From Chelonobacter sp006228105 (GTDB lineage: Bacteria > Pseudomonadota > Gammaproteobacteria > Enterobacterales > Pasteurellaceae): a stretch of DNA of 64,000 nt. Below the pieces are notes generated by a model. That model was not told where the DNA came from and ran no database searches. It worked only from the letters and a program-made list of their open reading frames with translations. Location of the stretch: NCBI RefSeq assembly GCF_006228105.1, contig NZ_VDHH01000052.1. One strand, written 5' to 3'. The position numbers were made by a program, and so were the translations under genes. This document shows, one piece after another, positions 8,941 to 18,448 of this stretch; position 1 is the first letter of the stretch; every line of letters begins with the position of its first letter.

Positions 8941-9798
8941 CTACGGATTACGTTTAAACTTGCTGAAATCCGGTTCGCGTTTTTGGTTGAAGGCGTTGCG
9001 TCCTTCTTGTCCCTCTTCAGTCATGTAGAACAGCATGGTGGCATTGCCGGCGAGCTCTTGTAATCCCGCTTGTCCGTCGCAGTCGGCGTTTAATGCTGCT
9101 TTTAAACAGCGCAGTGCAATCGGGCTGTTTTGTAACATTTCGCGACACCAGCGCACGGTCTCTTTTTCCAAATCGGCATATGGCACAACAGTGTTGACCA
9201 AGCCCATATCCAGCGCCTCTTGTGCGTTATATTGGCGGCATAAGAACCAGATTTCACGCGCTTTTTTCTGCCCGACGATGCGTGCCATGTACGATGCGCC
9301 CCAACCGCCGTCGAACGAGCCGACTTTCGGTCCGGTTTGACCGAACATTGCATTTTCCGCCGCAATGGTTAAATCACACAGCATATGCAATACATGACCG
9401 CCGCCGATCGCATAACCGGCGACCATCGCCACCACCGGTTTCGGGCAGCTGCGGATATCGCGTTGAAAATCCAACACATTTAGGTGATGTACCCCGGCTT
9501 CGTCTTGATAACCGCCGTAGTCGCCACGCACTTTCTGATCACCACCGGCACAGAATGCTTTTTCGCCCTGTCCGGTCAGCACGATCACGCCGATTTTTTC
9601 ATCAAAACGGGCATCAGCAAAGGCGGTAATCATCTCTTTCACCGTTTGCGGACGGAACGCATTGCGCACTTCCGGGCGGTTGATAGTGATTTTGGCGATA
9701 CCGTCGGCAGATTTGTGATATAAAATATCATTGTAGCCGTTGCTGCAATCCTGCCATTCGACCGGGGCGTATAAAAATGCTTCGCTTGGGTATAACAT
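8941..9798 (-). CDS. menB: 1,4-Dihydroxy-2-naphthoyl-CoA synthase
   Basis: Closes the naphthoquinone ring from o-succinylbenzoyl-CoA; crotonase superfamily. 285 aa is the normal length. Marks are ITINRPEVRNAFRPQTVKEM, the oxyanion-hole stretch AFCAGGDQKVRG, VAGYAIGGGHVLHMLCDLTIAA, and the C-terminal FNQKREPDFSKFKRNP. GGDQ and the following GQTGPKVGSFDGG are typical of MenB rather than of other crotonases. It sits 19 bp after menH and has an AAGGAA ribosome site. Confidence 0.98.
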   Translation of the reverse strand: MLYPSEAFLYAPVEWQDCSNGYNDILYHKSADGIAKITINRPEVRNAFRPQTVKEMITAFADARFDEKIGVIVLTGQGEKAFCAGGDQKVRGDYGGYQDEAGVHHLNVLDFQRDIRSCPKPVVAMVAGYAIGGGHVLHMLCDLTIAAENAMFGQTGPKVGSFDGGWGASYMARIVGQKKAREIWFLCRQYNAQEALDMGLVNTVVPYADLEKETVRWCREMLQNSPIALRCLKAALNADCDGQAGLQELAGNATMLFYMTEEGQEGRNAFNQKREPDFSKFKRNP

Positions 9799-9817
9799 AC
9801 TGTTTCCTTATTATATT

Positions 9818-10594
9818 TTAAACTAAAAGTGCGGTCAGCTTTGCCGCAAAATCATCGGGATTTTCAAGATGGGCGTTGTGTCCTGCCTGTTGAATCAGGG
9901 TTAAATTTAACTGATTTTGTTGTGCTTGTGCACGAAATTTTTGATCGTATTCGCCACAAAAAAAATGAATCGGCAAATCCGTTGACCGCACTTTAGCGAC
10001 TAAATTGGGCTGTTTTGCCAACGAGGTCGCCAACAACATTTGCGCGATATTTACGCCGCAATTGGGTGTGCGTTTTTCAATTAACGCTTGCCGCTGTACT
10101 AAACTCAAGTGGCTAAACACCGGTTGTTGATACCAGTCATTCAATACCGCACTTGGCGGCTCGGTGCTGAAACGCTGCGCCCACGACTGATCGCTCAACC
10201 AGCGAGCTTGTTTTTCGGCTTCCGTATGCAAGCCTAAATTGGCTCCTTCAATAATCAATCCTTGCAAATGGCCACGTTCAATCTGCGCCTGCAACGCATA
10301 ATACAGTGCAATTCGTCCACCGAGTGAATAACCGATTAACCAATAGGGGTTGCCACCCACCGCACTTTGGATTTTTTCTGCCAAATAACGACAAGTTTGT
10401 GCGAAATCAGCGACAATTGCTGCTTTTTGCGCCCCGTGCAATGGCAAATCTAAACTAACGCAATGAAAGTGCGGTAAACGATCGATTATCGGCTGCCAAT
10501 CGGCTTGCGTGCCCAATAAACCATGTAGAAAAACCAAACACGGCTTTGGCTGCTCGCCGTTAACTGCCAATCTGCGCTCCGGCAATTTGTTCAA
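9818..10594 (-). CDS. menH: 2-Succinyl-6-hydroxy-2,4-cyclohexadiene-1-carboxylate synthase
   Basis: Alpha/beta hydrolase-fold lyase that removes pyruvate from SEPHCHC to give SHCHC. The nucleophile elbow GYSLGG holds Ser90; the oxyanion segment is VFLHGLLGTQADW; the triad Asp (FFCGEYDQKF) and His (QAGHNAHLENPDDF) follow in the C-terminal part. The 258-aa length fits MenH. It starts within the last 35 bp of menD, so the two are translationally coupled. Four uptake sequences were noticed in this short gene. Confidence 0.92.
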   Translation of the reverse strand: MNKLPERRLAVNGEQPKPCLVFLHGLLGTQADWQPIIDRLPHFHCVSLDLPLHGAQKAAIVADFAQTCRYLAEKIQSAVGGNPYWLIGYSLGGRIALYYALQAQIERGHLQGLIIEGANLGLHTEAEKQARWLSDQSWAQRFSTEPPSAVLNDWYQQPVFSHLSLVQRQALIEKRTPNCGVNIAQMLLATSLAKQPNLVAKVRSTDLPIHFFCGEYDQKFRAQAQQNQLNLTLIQQAGHNAHLENPDDFAAKLTALLV

Positions 10595-12266
10595 TCAGCG
10601 ATTTATAAATTTTACTGCCGTCGTTCGGATTGACTTTAATCTCGATGATGCTCGTCTCTTTGCGCCCATAAGCCTGTTTCAATACCGAATTCAGATCCGC
10701 CCAGGTATAAGGACGGCTGTAGTTAATATTGAACATTGCCGCTGCCTGTGAGAAATCCAGCCCGTGTCCTAAACGATAAAACTGCTCTTTCACGCTTTCA
10801 TCGACCGGCAACATATCAAAAATTGCGCCACCGTTGTTATTGATCACAAACAGGATCGTCGGTTGCTTGACTTGCTTAAACAGCGCCAACGAGTTGAGAT
10901 CATAGAGCGTTGAAATATCGCCGATCATCGCTACCAGCGGTTGGTTAGTGCCGATTGCCACCCCTGCTGCGGTTGCCAACAAACCATCAATTCCGCTGGC
11001 ACCGCGATTGGTGTAAACCGGATAGCCTTCCGGCAGCTTACAGAGTGCATCCACCAAACGGACAAACAAGCTGTTGCCCAAAAACAACGATCCGTTGCTC
11101 GGCAGCACACGACTGACATGATGCGCCAACGACGCTTCGTTTAAATTACCGCCGATTTGTTGTTCGATAAAGCTGGCGCAAAATTGCGATAGTGCCAGCG
11201 GCTCCAGCAACCACGGGCGTTGGCGCAGCGGTGGATGGGCGCGCAGCCAGTGATGTGCTTTCACATTAAAACGAGTATGTTGATGATGGTATGGATCAAG
11301 ATCTTTCTGTGATGCCTCAATCAGCCAAAATTCACCTTTGAATTGTTCGAGGAAGCGATTGACCCGTTTGCTGATAATCTGACTGCCGAATTGCAGTACG
11401 ATTTCTGCTTGCAATAATTTTTGTTGAACAATTTCATTTGCCAACCAAATATCGGCATACGGCAATGACGACTCAAGCCCCGACTGAATATCGCTGATCA
11501 CCACCCAGCCCATGGTCGCCGCCCAAGCGGAAATGCCCATGCTCTGTTCCAGCGGCAATTTGCCGACCACAATCACACCTTGCTTGGTGCGCCAGTAGTC
11601 CCAATTTTCGTGAATCAGCACCTCACTTTGCTGCTCAGCATATTCAATCCACGACTGTTTTTTACCTGCCCAGCGATTAAAATCCGCTAACCAAGCGGCG
11701 TGCTGAACCGCACTTTCATCGCTTTGATACAAGGGTTCGGCAAACGGCAAATTAAAATGAATTACACCATGCTGCATTTTTTGCTGATGACAAGCCTGGT
11801 CGATACGACTGAGCAGCCACGCGGTCGAATAATCTTCGCTCGGACGCGGGAAATTGATCGCGGCGATCGGATAATCAGCGAACATACCCGGCTGCTGAAT
11901 CGCTTGATTAGCACCGCAGCCAATCAGTTCCGGTGGGCGATCGGCGGTCAGCACGATCAGATTATGCCCACTTTGCGTCGCTTCAATAATTGCCGGATAA
12001 AGGTTTGCGGCGGCGGTGCCGGAGGTGACAATAATTGCTATCGGCGTATTGCTGGCTTTTGCTAAGCCCAGCGCCAAAAAACCCAAGCCGCGTTCGTCAA
12101 AATGGGTATGGCAGGTTACACGATGCCCGTCTTCCAGTCGCACCGCTTCCAAGGTCAACGGCGTGGAACGCGAACCGGGCGCAATACAAATATGCTGCAC
12201 CCCGTTACGCACTATACTTTCTAAAACCACTCTCGCCCAACAGCGATTCAATACCGCAACTGACAT
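10560..12266 (-). CDS. menD: SEPHCHC synthase (thiamine-diphosphate dependent)
   Basis: Joins isochorismate with 2-oxoglutarate, the first committed step to menaquinone. 568 aa with the usual three ThDP-enzyme domains. Marks are the N-terminal CIAPGSRSTPLTLEA, the conserved Glu region HFDERGLGFLALGLAKA near residue 55, and the C-terminal ThDP/Mg site starting at GDISTLYDLNSL near residue 443 and extending through INNNGGAIF. It follows menF by 31 bp and overlaps menH. Confidence 0.97.
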   Translation of the reverse strand: MSVAVLNRCWARVVLESIVRNGVQHICIAPGSRSTPLTLEAVRLEDGHRVTCHTHFDERGLGFLALGLAKASNTPIAIIVTSGTAAANLYPAIIEATQSGHNLIVLTADRPPELIGCGANQAIQQPGMFADYPIAAINFPRPSEDYSTAWLLSRIDQACHQQKMQHGVIHFNLPFAEPLYQSDESAVQHAAWLADFNRWAGKKQSWIEYAEQQSEVLIHENWDYWRTKQGVIVVGKLPLEQSMGISAWAATMGWVVISDIQSGLESSLPYADIWLANEIVQQKLLQAEIVLQFGSQIISKRVNRFLEQFKGEFWLIEASQKDLDPYHHQHTRFNVKAHHWLRAHPPLRQRPWLLEPLALSQFCASFIEQQIGGNLNEASLAHHVSRVLPSNGSLFLGNSLFVRLVDALCKLPEGYPVYTNRGASGIDGLLATAAGVAIGTNQPLVAMIGDISTLYDLNSLALFKQVKQPTILFVINNNGGAIFDMLPVDESVKEQFYRLGHGLDFSQAAAMFNINYSRPYTWADLNSVLKQAYGRKETSIIEIKVNPNDGSKIYKSLIEQIAGAQIGS

Positions 12267-12297
12267 TCCTCTACTCCATCTCTATCCACGGGAAATT

Positions 12298-13584
12298 TTA
12301 TGCCGGAAATAACAACAGGATTCCCGCTGCTTTTCGTTCGATCTCCTGCCATTCTAACAAGGGAACGGAACCGGCAACAATACCTGCACCGGTGAAAATC
12401 ATTATTTTATCTTGATTTAACAAGGTTGAGCGGATCGCAACACAAAATTCACTGTTTGCCAACGACATCACCCCCAAAGTGCCAGCATACCACTCGCGCC
12501 GAAAATTTTGCCGCTTGGCAATAAAATTCAGGGCGGATCTATCCGGCAGTCCACCTACTGCCGCACTGGGATGAATTGCACCCAAACAGGTGCTGTCATC
12601 GGCATCCGGATAAAGTTTAGCGGCAATTTTGCGTACCAGATGCTGCACATAACTTAATTTACGACTGGTCAAACTTTCAATATCCAGATGCTGGCTGAAA
12701 TTCGCCAATTTTGCACAAATATCCTCCACCACCAAGCGATTTTCATGAATATTCTTCCGGTCTTGCAACAGCCACTGTTGCTGTTGTTCGGTTTGCTGAG
12801 GGTCATCACTGCTGACCGCTGTTCCCGCCAACGCCTCGGTGATCAACTGTTGCCCCTCACGCTGATACAAACGTTCCGGACTCGCACCTAAAAAAACCTG
12901 CTCCGGATTTTGCGCCCACAAAAAATAGTAACAATCAGCGTGTTGAACACGCGCCTGCGCCACTAAATCATAGGGATTTACTGCGCTATCGCTGCGATAC
13001 GTTTTTTTCTGCGCCAGCACCACTTTGGTAAAATGCCCCTGCTCAATATGCGTCAAGGCTTCGCCAACTAGCGCCTGCCACTCATTTTCACTGTAATTCT
13101 GCGTTTCAAGGCTTAATGTTGTCTGAACCTGTTTCAATGGTAGAGGCGGAGACAGTCCTTGCAAGAAAGCCTCAACCGCACTTTGCTGATCATCCGCAGA
13201 CAAAGTCAGGGTGATGTGCCATGTTTGCGCCCGCTGCTCCAGCCACAATCGCGGCAGATAAAAATGCGCCTCGCCCTCAAAGGTCAAGCCGCCGACCAAT
13301 TGCAGCGGCTGCGCCGGATAGGCCGTCAAAAACGCTTGCGCTGCTGCCAACTCGGTAAAATAGTTTACCTGTCCCAATGCGACACATTGTGTTGCGCTTT
13401 CTCTGGCTTGCCAAAAAAATTGCGGGTAACAGCACTGTCCTTTTAGCCAAGCCAACACATCGTCGCTCGCTGAATCCGGCGTAAATTCCAGCTGATACTG
13501 GCTGATTGCTGAGTTTTGCGCGCTGAAATCATGCGCATTCAACCGTTGTCTTAATTGTTGTTTTATCTGTTGCCAACAGTCCAT
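12298..13584 (-). CDS. menF: Isochorismate synthase
   Basis: Converts chorismate to isochorismate at the head of the menaquinone pathway. The C-terminal chorismate-utilising domain shows FLGASPERLYQREGQ, ITEALAGTA, the KNIHENRLVVEDI segment, HPSAAVGGLPDRSALNFI and the closing FTGAGIVAGSVPLLEWQEIE. The ATG at 13584 (MDCWQQIKQQ, 428 aa) is preferred over an in-frame TTG at 13593. Siderophore-type isochorismate synthases are similar, but the men operon context decides. A 210-bp gap shared with divergent alaA should hold both promoters. Confidence 0.94.
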   Translation of the reverse strand: MDCWQQIKQQLRQRLNAHDFSAQNSAISQYQLEFTPDSASDDVLAWLKGQCCYPQFFWQARESATQCVALGQVNYFTELAAAQAFLTAYPAQPLQLVGGLTFEGEAHFYLPRLWLEQRAQTWHITLTLSADDQQSAVEAFLQGLSPPLPLKQVQTTLSLETQNYSENEWQALVGEALTHIEQGHFTKVVLAQKKTYRSDSAVNPYDLVAQARVQHADCYYFLWAQNPEQVFLGASPERLYQREGQQLITEALAGTAVSSDDPQQTEQQQQWLLQDRKNIHENRLVVEDICAKLANFSQHLDIESLTSRKLSYVQHLVRKIAAKLYPDADDSTCLGAIHPSAAVGGLPDRSALNFIAKRQNFRREWYAGTLGVMSLANSEFCVAIRSTLLNQDKIMIFTGAGIVAGSVPLLEWQEIERKAAGILLLFPA

Positions 13585-13794
13585 AACGTCCAATCTTGTC
13601 TTAAGTTATCAATCGTCGTAATCGAAGGCCTATAATTCAGTGCCTCGATCCTTACCTATTCGGCATATAAAGCCCTAATTTTACCGCACTTTAAAATAAA
13701 TATTTACTAAATCTTTCCATTTTTCGCAAATAAGCGTAGAGTAAATAAATTCATTTTCATCGATTGTTTTTAACGCATTAATCAAGGGTTAACC

Positions 13795-15009
13795 ATGAAT
13801 ATTTTCCCTAAATCCAATAAATTAGAACATGTTTGCTACGATATTCGCGGCAAAGTGCACAAAGAAGCGGTGCGCCTAGAGGAAGAAGGACATAAAATTT
13901 TAAAACTGAATATCGGCAACACGGCCCCGTTCGGCTTTGATGCGCCGGATGAAGTGCTAGTCGATATTATCCGCAACTTGCCAACCGCCCAAGGTTATTG
14001 CGAATCAAAAGGATTGTACTCTGCGCGCAAAGCAGTGGTGCAGTATTACCAATCCAAAGGGGTGGTGGACTCCACCGTGAACGATGTCTATATCGGCAAT
14101 GGTGGTTCAGAGTTGATCACCATGTCGATGCAAGCGTTATTAAATGATGGCGATGAAGTCTTGGTGCCGATGCCGGATTATCCGCTTTGGACGGCAGCGG
14201 TAACCCTTTCCGGCGGCAAAGCGGTGCATTATGTCTGTGATGAACAGGCGGACTGGTTTCCGGATATCGCCGATATTAAAAGCAAAGTCACTGCACGCAC
14301 AAAAGCCATTATTTTAATCAACCCAAATAATCCGACCGGTGCCGTCTACAGTAAAGCCGTGCTACTGGAAATTGCCGAAGTCGCACGCCAGCACAATTTA
14401 CTGATTTTCGCCGATGAAGTATACGACAAAATTCTCTATGACGGTGCAGTACACCATCACATTGCCTCCCTTGCGCCAGATTTATTAACCATTACCATTA
14501 ACAGCTTGTCCAAAGCATATCGCAGCTGCGGCTTCCGACAAGGATGGATGATTTTGAACGGCCCGAAAGATAAGGCGAAAGGCTATATCGAAGGCTTGGA
14601 TATGATGGCATCGATGCGCCTGTGTGCCAATGTACCGATGCAGCATGCAATTCAAACCGCACTTGGTGGCTATCAAAGTATCAATGAATTGATTTTGCCG
14701 AACGGACGTTTGTTAGAACAACGTAATCTCGCCTATGACCTGCTGAATCAAATTCCGGGGGTGAGCTGTGTCAAACCGATGGGTGCGTTATATCTGTTCC
14801 CAAAACTGGATATGAAAAAATTCAATCTGTATGACGATGAAAAAATGGTGCTCGATCTGTTACGCCAAGAAAAAGTACTGATCGTGCACGGCCGTGGTTT
14901 TAACTGGCACCAACCGGACCATTTCCGCATTGTCACCCTACCTTATGTAACTCAGTTGGAAGATGCAATTAATAAAATCGCACGGTTTTTGGCAAATTAT
15001 CGGCAGTGA
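13795..15009 (+). CDS. alaA: Alanine-synthesising PLP aminotransferase
   Basis: 404-aa class I/II aminotransferase, close in length and sequence to E. coli AlaA (YfbQ), which makes alanine from pyruvate and glutamate. The PLP Lys is in SLSKAYRSCGFRQGW near residue 240, with NPNNPTGAVYS, FADEVYDKILYDG and the C-terminal RIVTLPY arginine segment. The ATG at 13795 follows an AAGGGTT site. It is transcribed away from menF and ends at a hairpin shared with hutZ. The exact amino donor cannot be read from the sequence. Confidence 0.92.
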   Translation: MNIFPKSNKLEHVCYDIRGKVHKEAVRLEEEGHKILKLNIGNTAPFGFDAPDEVLVDIIRNLPTAQGYCESKGLYSARKAVVQYYQSKGVVDSTVNDVYIGNGGSELITMSMQALLNDGDEVLVPMPDYPLWTAAVTLSGGKAVHYVCDEQADWFPDIADIKSKVTARTKAIILINPNNPTGAVYSKAVLLEIAEVARQHNLLIFADEVYDKILYDGAVHHHIASLAPDLLTITINSLSKAYRSCGFRQGWMILNGPKDKAKGYIEGLDMMASMRLCANVPMQHAIQTALGGYQSINELILPNGRLLEQRNLAYDLLNQIPGVSCVKPMGALYLFPKLDMKKFNLYDDEKMVLDLLRQEKVLIVHGRGFNWHQPDHFRIVTLPYVTQLEDAINKIARFLANYRQ

Positions 15010-15025
15010 CCAAACAAAATCAGTA

Positions 15026-15051
15026 AAAACTGCGCTCAATTGCGCAGTTTT
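15026..15051. terminator. Bidirectional terminator between alaA and hutZ
   Basis: Perfect 10-bp stem (AAAACTGCGC / GCGCAGTTTT) with a 6-nt loop, and A/T runs on both sides so that a U-tract is present in either direction. It is placed between two convergent genes, 17 bp past alaA and 4 bp past hutZ. Confidence 0.9.
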
Positions 15052-15054
15052 AGA

Positions 15055-15594
15055 TTAACGCTTAATATGCCCACGCTTTTCTCGCGATAGATGTCCCTGC
15101 TGTAAATGGATGGCACCGACTAAATCATCCGAGCTGACTTTAAATGCCTGCCCGAATCCTTTGACAAACAATCCTTGCTCAGGAATTAAATTAAATAAGG
15201 TGAAATCCTGCAACGAAGACAAATGCTGCACCACCTCACCGTGCCTTGCCATCAATGCCTGTGTGCCTTGTTGCCATTCTATCGAGTCGTATGACACAAT
15301 TTCTGCTGTCGCATCAAACGAAAGACGGCGACGGGCAAAAATCTGACGACTCCGCTCCTCATCTTCAATCAGCATTAACGATACTTTCGGTACTTGTTTT
15401 AAGTTTCGGGCGTGACGCGCAACATCAGAAATAAGAACATAATATCCCCTGTCATTTAACACAAAAGGTGCATAACTGATATTCGGATTGCCTTCAGCAT
15501 CTACGGTTGCCAATAATAGTGTTCTGCATTGCTGTTTCATTGCCTGAATTTCAGGGCCTAAACGATTTTGTAACCGCTCTTGTCGATCTGTCAT
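15055..15594 (-). CDS. hutZ: Heme utilization protein HutZ
   Basis: 179-aa protein of the pyridoxamine-phosphate-oxidase-like split-barrel fold. HutZ of Vibrio cholerae binds heme and is linked to oxygen-dependent heme breakdown. The start is the ATG at 15594 (MTDRQERLQNR), with an AGGAT site 13 bp after hutX; the upstream frame to 15747 overlaps hutX and is a shadow. Typical stretches are LLLATVDAEGNPNISYAPFV, VSLMLIEDEERSRQIFARRRLSF and the His-containing tail AIHLQQGHL. It is the last gene of the hutW-receptor-hutX-hutZ operon. Confidence 0.93.
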   Translation of the reverse strand: MTDRQERLQNRLGPEIQAMKQQCRTLLLATVDAEGNPNISYAPFVLNDRGYYVLISDVARHARNLKQVPKVSLMLIEDEERSRQIFARRRLSFDATAEIVSYDSIEWQQGTQALMARHGEVVQHLSSLQDFTLFNLIPEQGLFVKGFGQAFKVSSDDLVGAIHLQQGHLSREKRGHIKR

Positions 15595-15607
15595 AATTAT
15601 ATCCTGG

Positions 15608-16114
15608 TTATTGTTGTATAAATAAGTGTTTAAACTGCTCAACTTGCTGCGGATACAGCGTTCTCTGCCGATCTCTACCCAGATAAACTTTAAAAATAAC
15701 ATTATCGCTTGCGGCAATAAAGACAAAAGCGTAGCTCTCTTTGCCACGAAAAGGTTTATTTAGTAATACAATTTTCTTGATTGCTTCTAATTTCAAATGC
15801 CCATGCAAGGCACTATTACTATCGCTTTTCATATTTAAATTAAAATAACCATAGCCGTTTTTTCCACCGGGAAACGGACCGGAAACTTCAAAAATGGAAC
15901 CTTCTTTTTCAATAATCGTTACCAGCTCGCCCCACTCACTCAGTTTTCCCAACAATGCTTCCGCTTCTACACCATCAACAACTCGGATAAAAGGTGACGG
16001 CAGCGCTAAAATAACCAAGCCTTCTGGTTGTTTTAACGCAGCAGCCAGCTCCAATGTCAATAGATCGGGATTTTCCATCAATAAATCGGCGACCTGTTTT
16101 TTTAATTTTTCCAT
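15608..16114 (-). CDS. hutX: Cytosolic heme carrier HutX
   Basis: 168-aa member of the HutX/ChuX family, which binds heme in the cytosol and hands it to HutZ. Recognised by the N-terminal LLMENPDLLTLELA, the ALPSPFIRVVDG and SEWGELVTIIEKEGSIFEVSGPFP segments, and the central LHGHLKLEAIKKIVLLNKPFRGKES. The start has an AAGGA site. It sits 65 bp after the receptor gene and 13 bp before hutZ, which fits transfer of heme from carrier to HutZ within one transcript. Confidence 0.93.
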   Translation of the reverse strand: MEKLKKQVADLLMENPDLLTLELAAALKQPEGLVILALPSPFIRVVDGVEAEALLGKLSEWGELVTIIEKEGSIFEVSGPFPGGKNGYGYFNLNMKSDSNSALHGHLKLEAIKKIVLLNKPFRGKESYAFVFIAASDNVIFKVYLGRDRQRTLYPQQVEQFKHLFIQQ

Positions 16115-16179
16115 ATTTTATTCCTTAATATATTATTTCTTTAAACCACACTTAACATTTAGTTATTCAGTAAACCTGA

Positions 16180-18354
16180 CTAGAATTCATAGCGCACGCC
16201 AAGTGTAAAATGGCGACCAGGTGCGCTGTAGGCATCCGCATTGGTCACTGAAATCGTACCCGCACTGCTATCATTATTAGCCGTTTCATTGGCACGAGCC
16301 GCTAAGTGAGATAAGTCTGTCCAATTCCAATATTTTTTATTCAGCACATTGTTAATTCCGGCAGTAAACATCAAGCCGTTCAGCGGTTGCCAATATCCAC
16401 CTAAATCAAGCAAATTATAACTAACGCTTGGATTGTACATTGTGCCGTCAATGTCCTTATCCGCCTTGGCACGAACATGAGTAAGCAACAGATCCGCGCC
16501 CCAACCCTCGCTTTGATACGCCAATCCGATACGCACTTTCAACGGTTGAATAGTATTGATCGGACGGATTGTGCCGTCTTGCTCAATGGATTTTCCTCTG
16601 GAATAAACGAACCCAGTCGTTGCGCTAAGCTGTTCAGTAAAACGCCATTTAGCCTCAGCCTCAATACCGTAAACTTTTGCTTTAGCGATATTTTGATATT
16701 GAATCACCAATAAATTTCGATTTGAAATCATGGTTTGGTAATCAATAAAGTTCTTATAGCGGTGATAATAAGCTGAAACTCGGTAATCCAAACGCGCATT
16801 TTGCCCTTTAAATCCCAGCTCAAAATTATCTGCTGTTTCCGGTTTTAGCTGTGGATTACCAACAATCGAGTAGCTCAACATACCGCGATCATTGCCGAAA
16901 GAGGTGGTTAACTGTTGTACCGACGGCGCTTTGTAACCTCTGGAATAGTGTAGATACGGTTTAAATTCGTCTGTCAAATCCCACAATAGTCCAAATTTCG
17001 GTAAAAATGCGGTTTTATGTTGGCCGCTTATTGGAGCGTAGTCATCTGCCCGTTGAATATAGCCGTTACGATCACTCGGTTTCAGACGATAATCAATCAG
17101 GCCCAAGTGCGGTGTCAGCACCAAACTGCCCCAACTGATTTCATCTTCAATAAATGCCGTTGTTCTGATCTGCTTGGTATCTGCCGACGGTTTGCGATTG
17201 TCAGCACTGGTTGTGATCAAGCGATTACTTAAATCCTGATAGTTGTAGCTAACACCATAGCGCACAATTTGCGGCAACGTGGTATCAAGATAGTGACGGA
17301 CACTACTGTTAATGCCGTAAATTTTGTCCTTATTTTCTGCCTCATCCAGGCGCTGGATCGCTACACCGTTTGAGATAGTATGACGTAAACGGTGATTTCT
17401 GGTTTGTGAATGTTGCATATAAACCGCACTTTCGATATGCAATTGCTCCCTACTGTACAAATGGTTTAAAGAAAACCGATTGCGCACAACCGTATCCGTG
17501 GTGGTATCCGCAAGATTATTCGTAATCCCGGTACGGCCACTGATTGTTCCTAATTGGGATTGTAAATCCCGTTCGGTATCTCGTTTCAAATATTCGAATA
17601 TCAGCCCGATACGATGGCTATCATTTAATTGGTAATAGTTTTTCAATAAAACATAACCGCTTTTGTAATCTGCCGGATCAGCTTTAGTACGGTTTGTGCC
17701 GATCCCCCCCTTCTTACCATGGGTTTTCGTTTCATGCCCTTTACGCAACGTGCTCAATAACAACCCTTGATAACGTTCATTTTGTGCCGCAAATCCTACC
17801 GTGCCGGCAATACCGCGATCGACACCACTGTATGCACTGGAAAGCACCCCTGCCAACGCCCGTTCTTTTAATAAATCCTCCGGTTCAAGTGTATTAAAAT
17901 TCACACTGCCAGATAAGCCGCTATTTGAACCACTACGTTTAATCTGTGCAGAGCGCAATCCACTCGGCTCAATAAAATCACCACGCCCGAATGCCATTCC
18001 CACCGTGGTAAACAGCTTATTTTCCTGTGACTCAGATAACGGTATACCGTCCAGTGTCATCTCAACCCGATTGCCCTGCAACCCTCTGACATTGATCCCA
18101 TCATTACCAGCTCTGCTACGTGATAAGTTATTAACCGACACATCAAGTTCTTGCTGAAACAATGACTTAATATTATTCGGATAGCGTCTAACAATATTCT
18201 CTGCACTGACTTCACTGATCACCACCGCACTTGATACGGCGGATGCCAACACAGTAATTTCATCCAACTGTGTTTTAGACGATTCATCTGCCACAGCACT
18301 GCCGCCAATTAAAGCAATCATTATTGACGATGCGATATAAGAGGGTTTAAACAT
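16180..18354 (-). CDS. TonB-dependent heme/hemoglobin receptor
   Basis: 724-aa outer-membrane receptor of the hemoglobin/transferrin/lactoferrin family, placed in a hut operon, so heme or hemoprotein is the likely ligand. A signal peptide (to about residue 22) is followed by a TonB box (DEITVLAS), a plug with INVRGLQGNRVEMTLDGIPL, and a 22-strand-type barrel ending in Phe. The barrel has the heme-receptor FRAP/NPNL-like motifs GYKAPSVQQL and VGNPQLKPE. The gene has an AGAAGGA ribosome site and lies 91 bp after hutW. HutA or HemR would be reasonable names, but the ligand is not shown by sequence. Confidence 0.9.
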   Translation of the reverse strand: MFKPSYIASSIMIALIGGSAVADESSKTQLDEITVLASAVSSAVVISEVSAENIVRRYPNNIKSLFQQELDVSVNNLSRSRAGNDGINVRGLQGNRVEMTLDGIPLSESQENKLFTTVGMAFGRGDFIEPSGLRSAQIKRSGSNSGLSGSVNFNTLEPEDLLKERALAGVLSSAYSGVDRGIAGTVGFAAQNERYQGLLLSTLRKGHETKTHGKKGGIGTNRTKADPADYKSGYVLLKNYYQLNDSHRIGLIFEYLKRDTERDLQSQLGTISGRTGITNNLADTTTDTVVRNRFSLNHLYSREQLHIESAVYMQHSQTRNHRLRHTISNGVAIQRLDEAENKDKIYGINSSVRHYLDTTLPQIVRYGVSYNYQDLSNRLITTSADNRKPSADTKQIRTTAFIEDEISWGSLVLTPHLGLIDYRLKPSDRNGYIQRADDYAPISGQHKTAFLPKFGLLWDLTDEFKPYLHYSRGYKAPSVQQLTTSFGNDRGMLSYSIVGNPQLKPETADNFELGFKGQNARLDYRVSAYYHRYKNFIDYQTMISNRNLLVIQYQNIAKAKVYGIEAEAKWRFTEQLSATTGFVYSRGKSIEQDGTIRPINTIQPLKVRIGLAYQSEGWGADLLLTHVRAKADKDIDGTMYNPSVSYNLLDLGGYWQPLNGLMFTAGINNVLNKKYWNWTDLSHLAARANETANNDSSAGTISVTNADAYSAPGRHFTLGVRYEF

Positions 18355-18420
18355 AATACTATCCTTCTAGGTGGTAAATTTCACAATAACGTTAAAAATA
18401 AACTCAACACGGTTTAGCAA

Positions 18421-18448
18421 TAAAGATAAAATTGCATTTTTATCTTTA
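18421..18448. repeat. AT-rich perfect inverted repeat at the hutW stop codon
   Basis: TAAAGATAAAA at 18421-18431 pairs with its complement at 18438-18448 (11 bp, 6-nt loop); the second arm contains the hutW stop codon. It may slow or tune read-through into the receptor gene, or be a protein site; there is no strong T-run. Confidence 0.55.

Noticed and set aside
15595..15747. Longer N-terminus for hutZ
   Set aside because: It overlaps the hutX coding sequence fully, has no ribosome site, and the ATG at 15594 has one and gives the family length.
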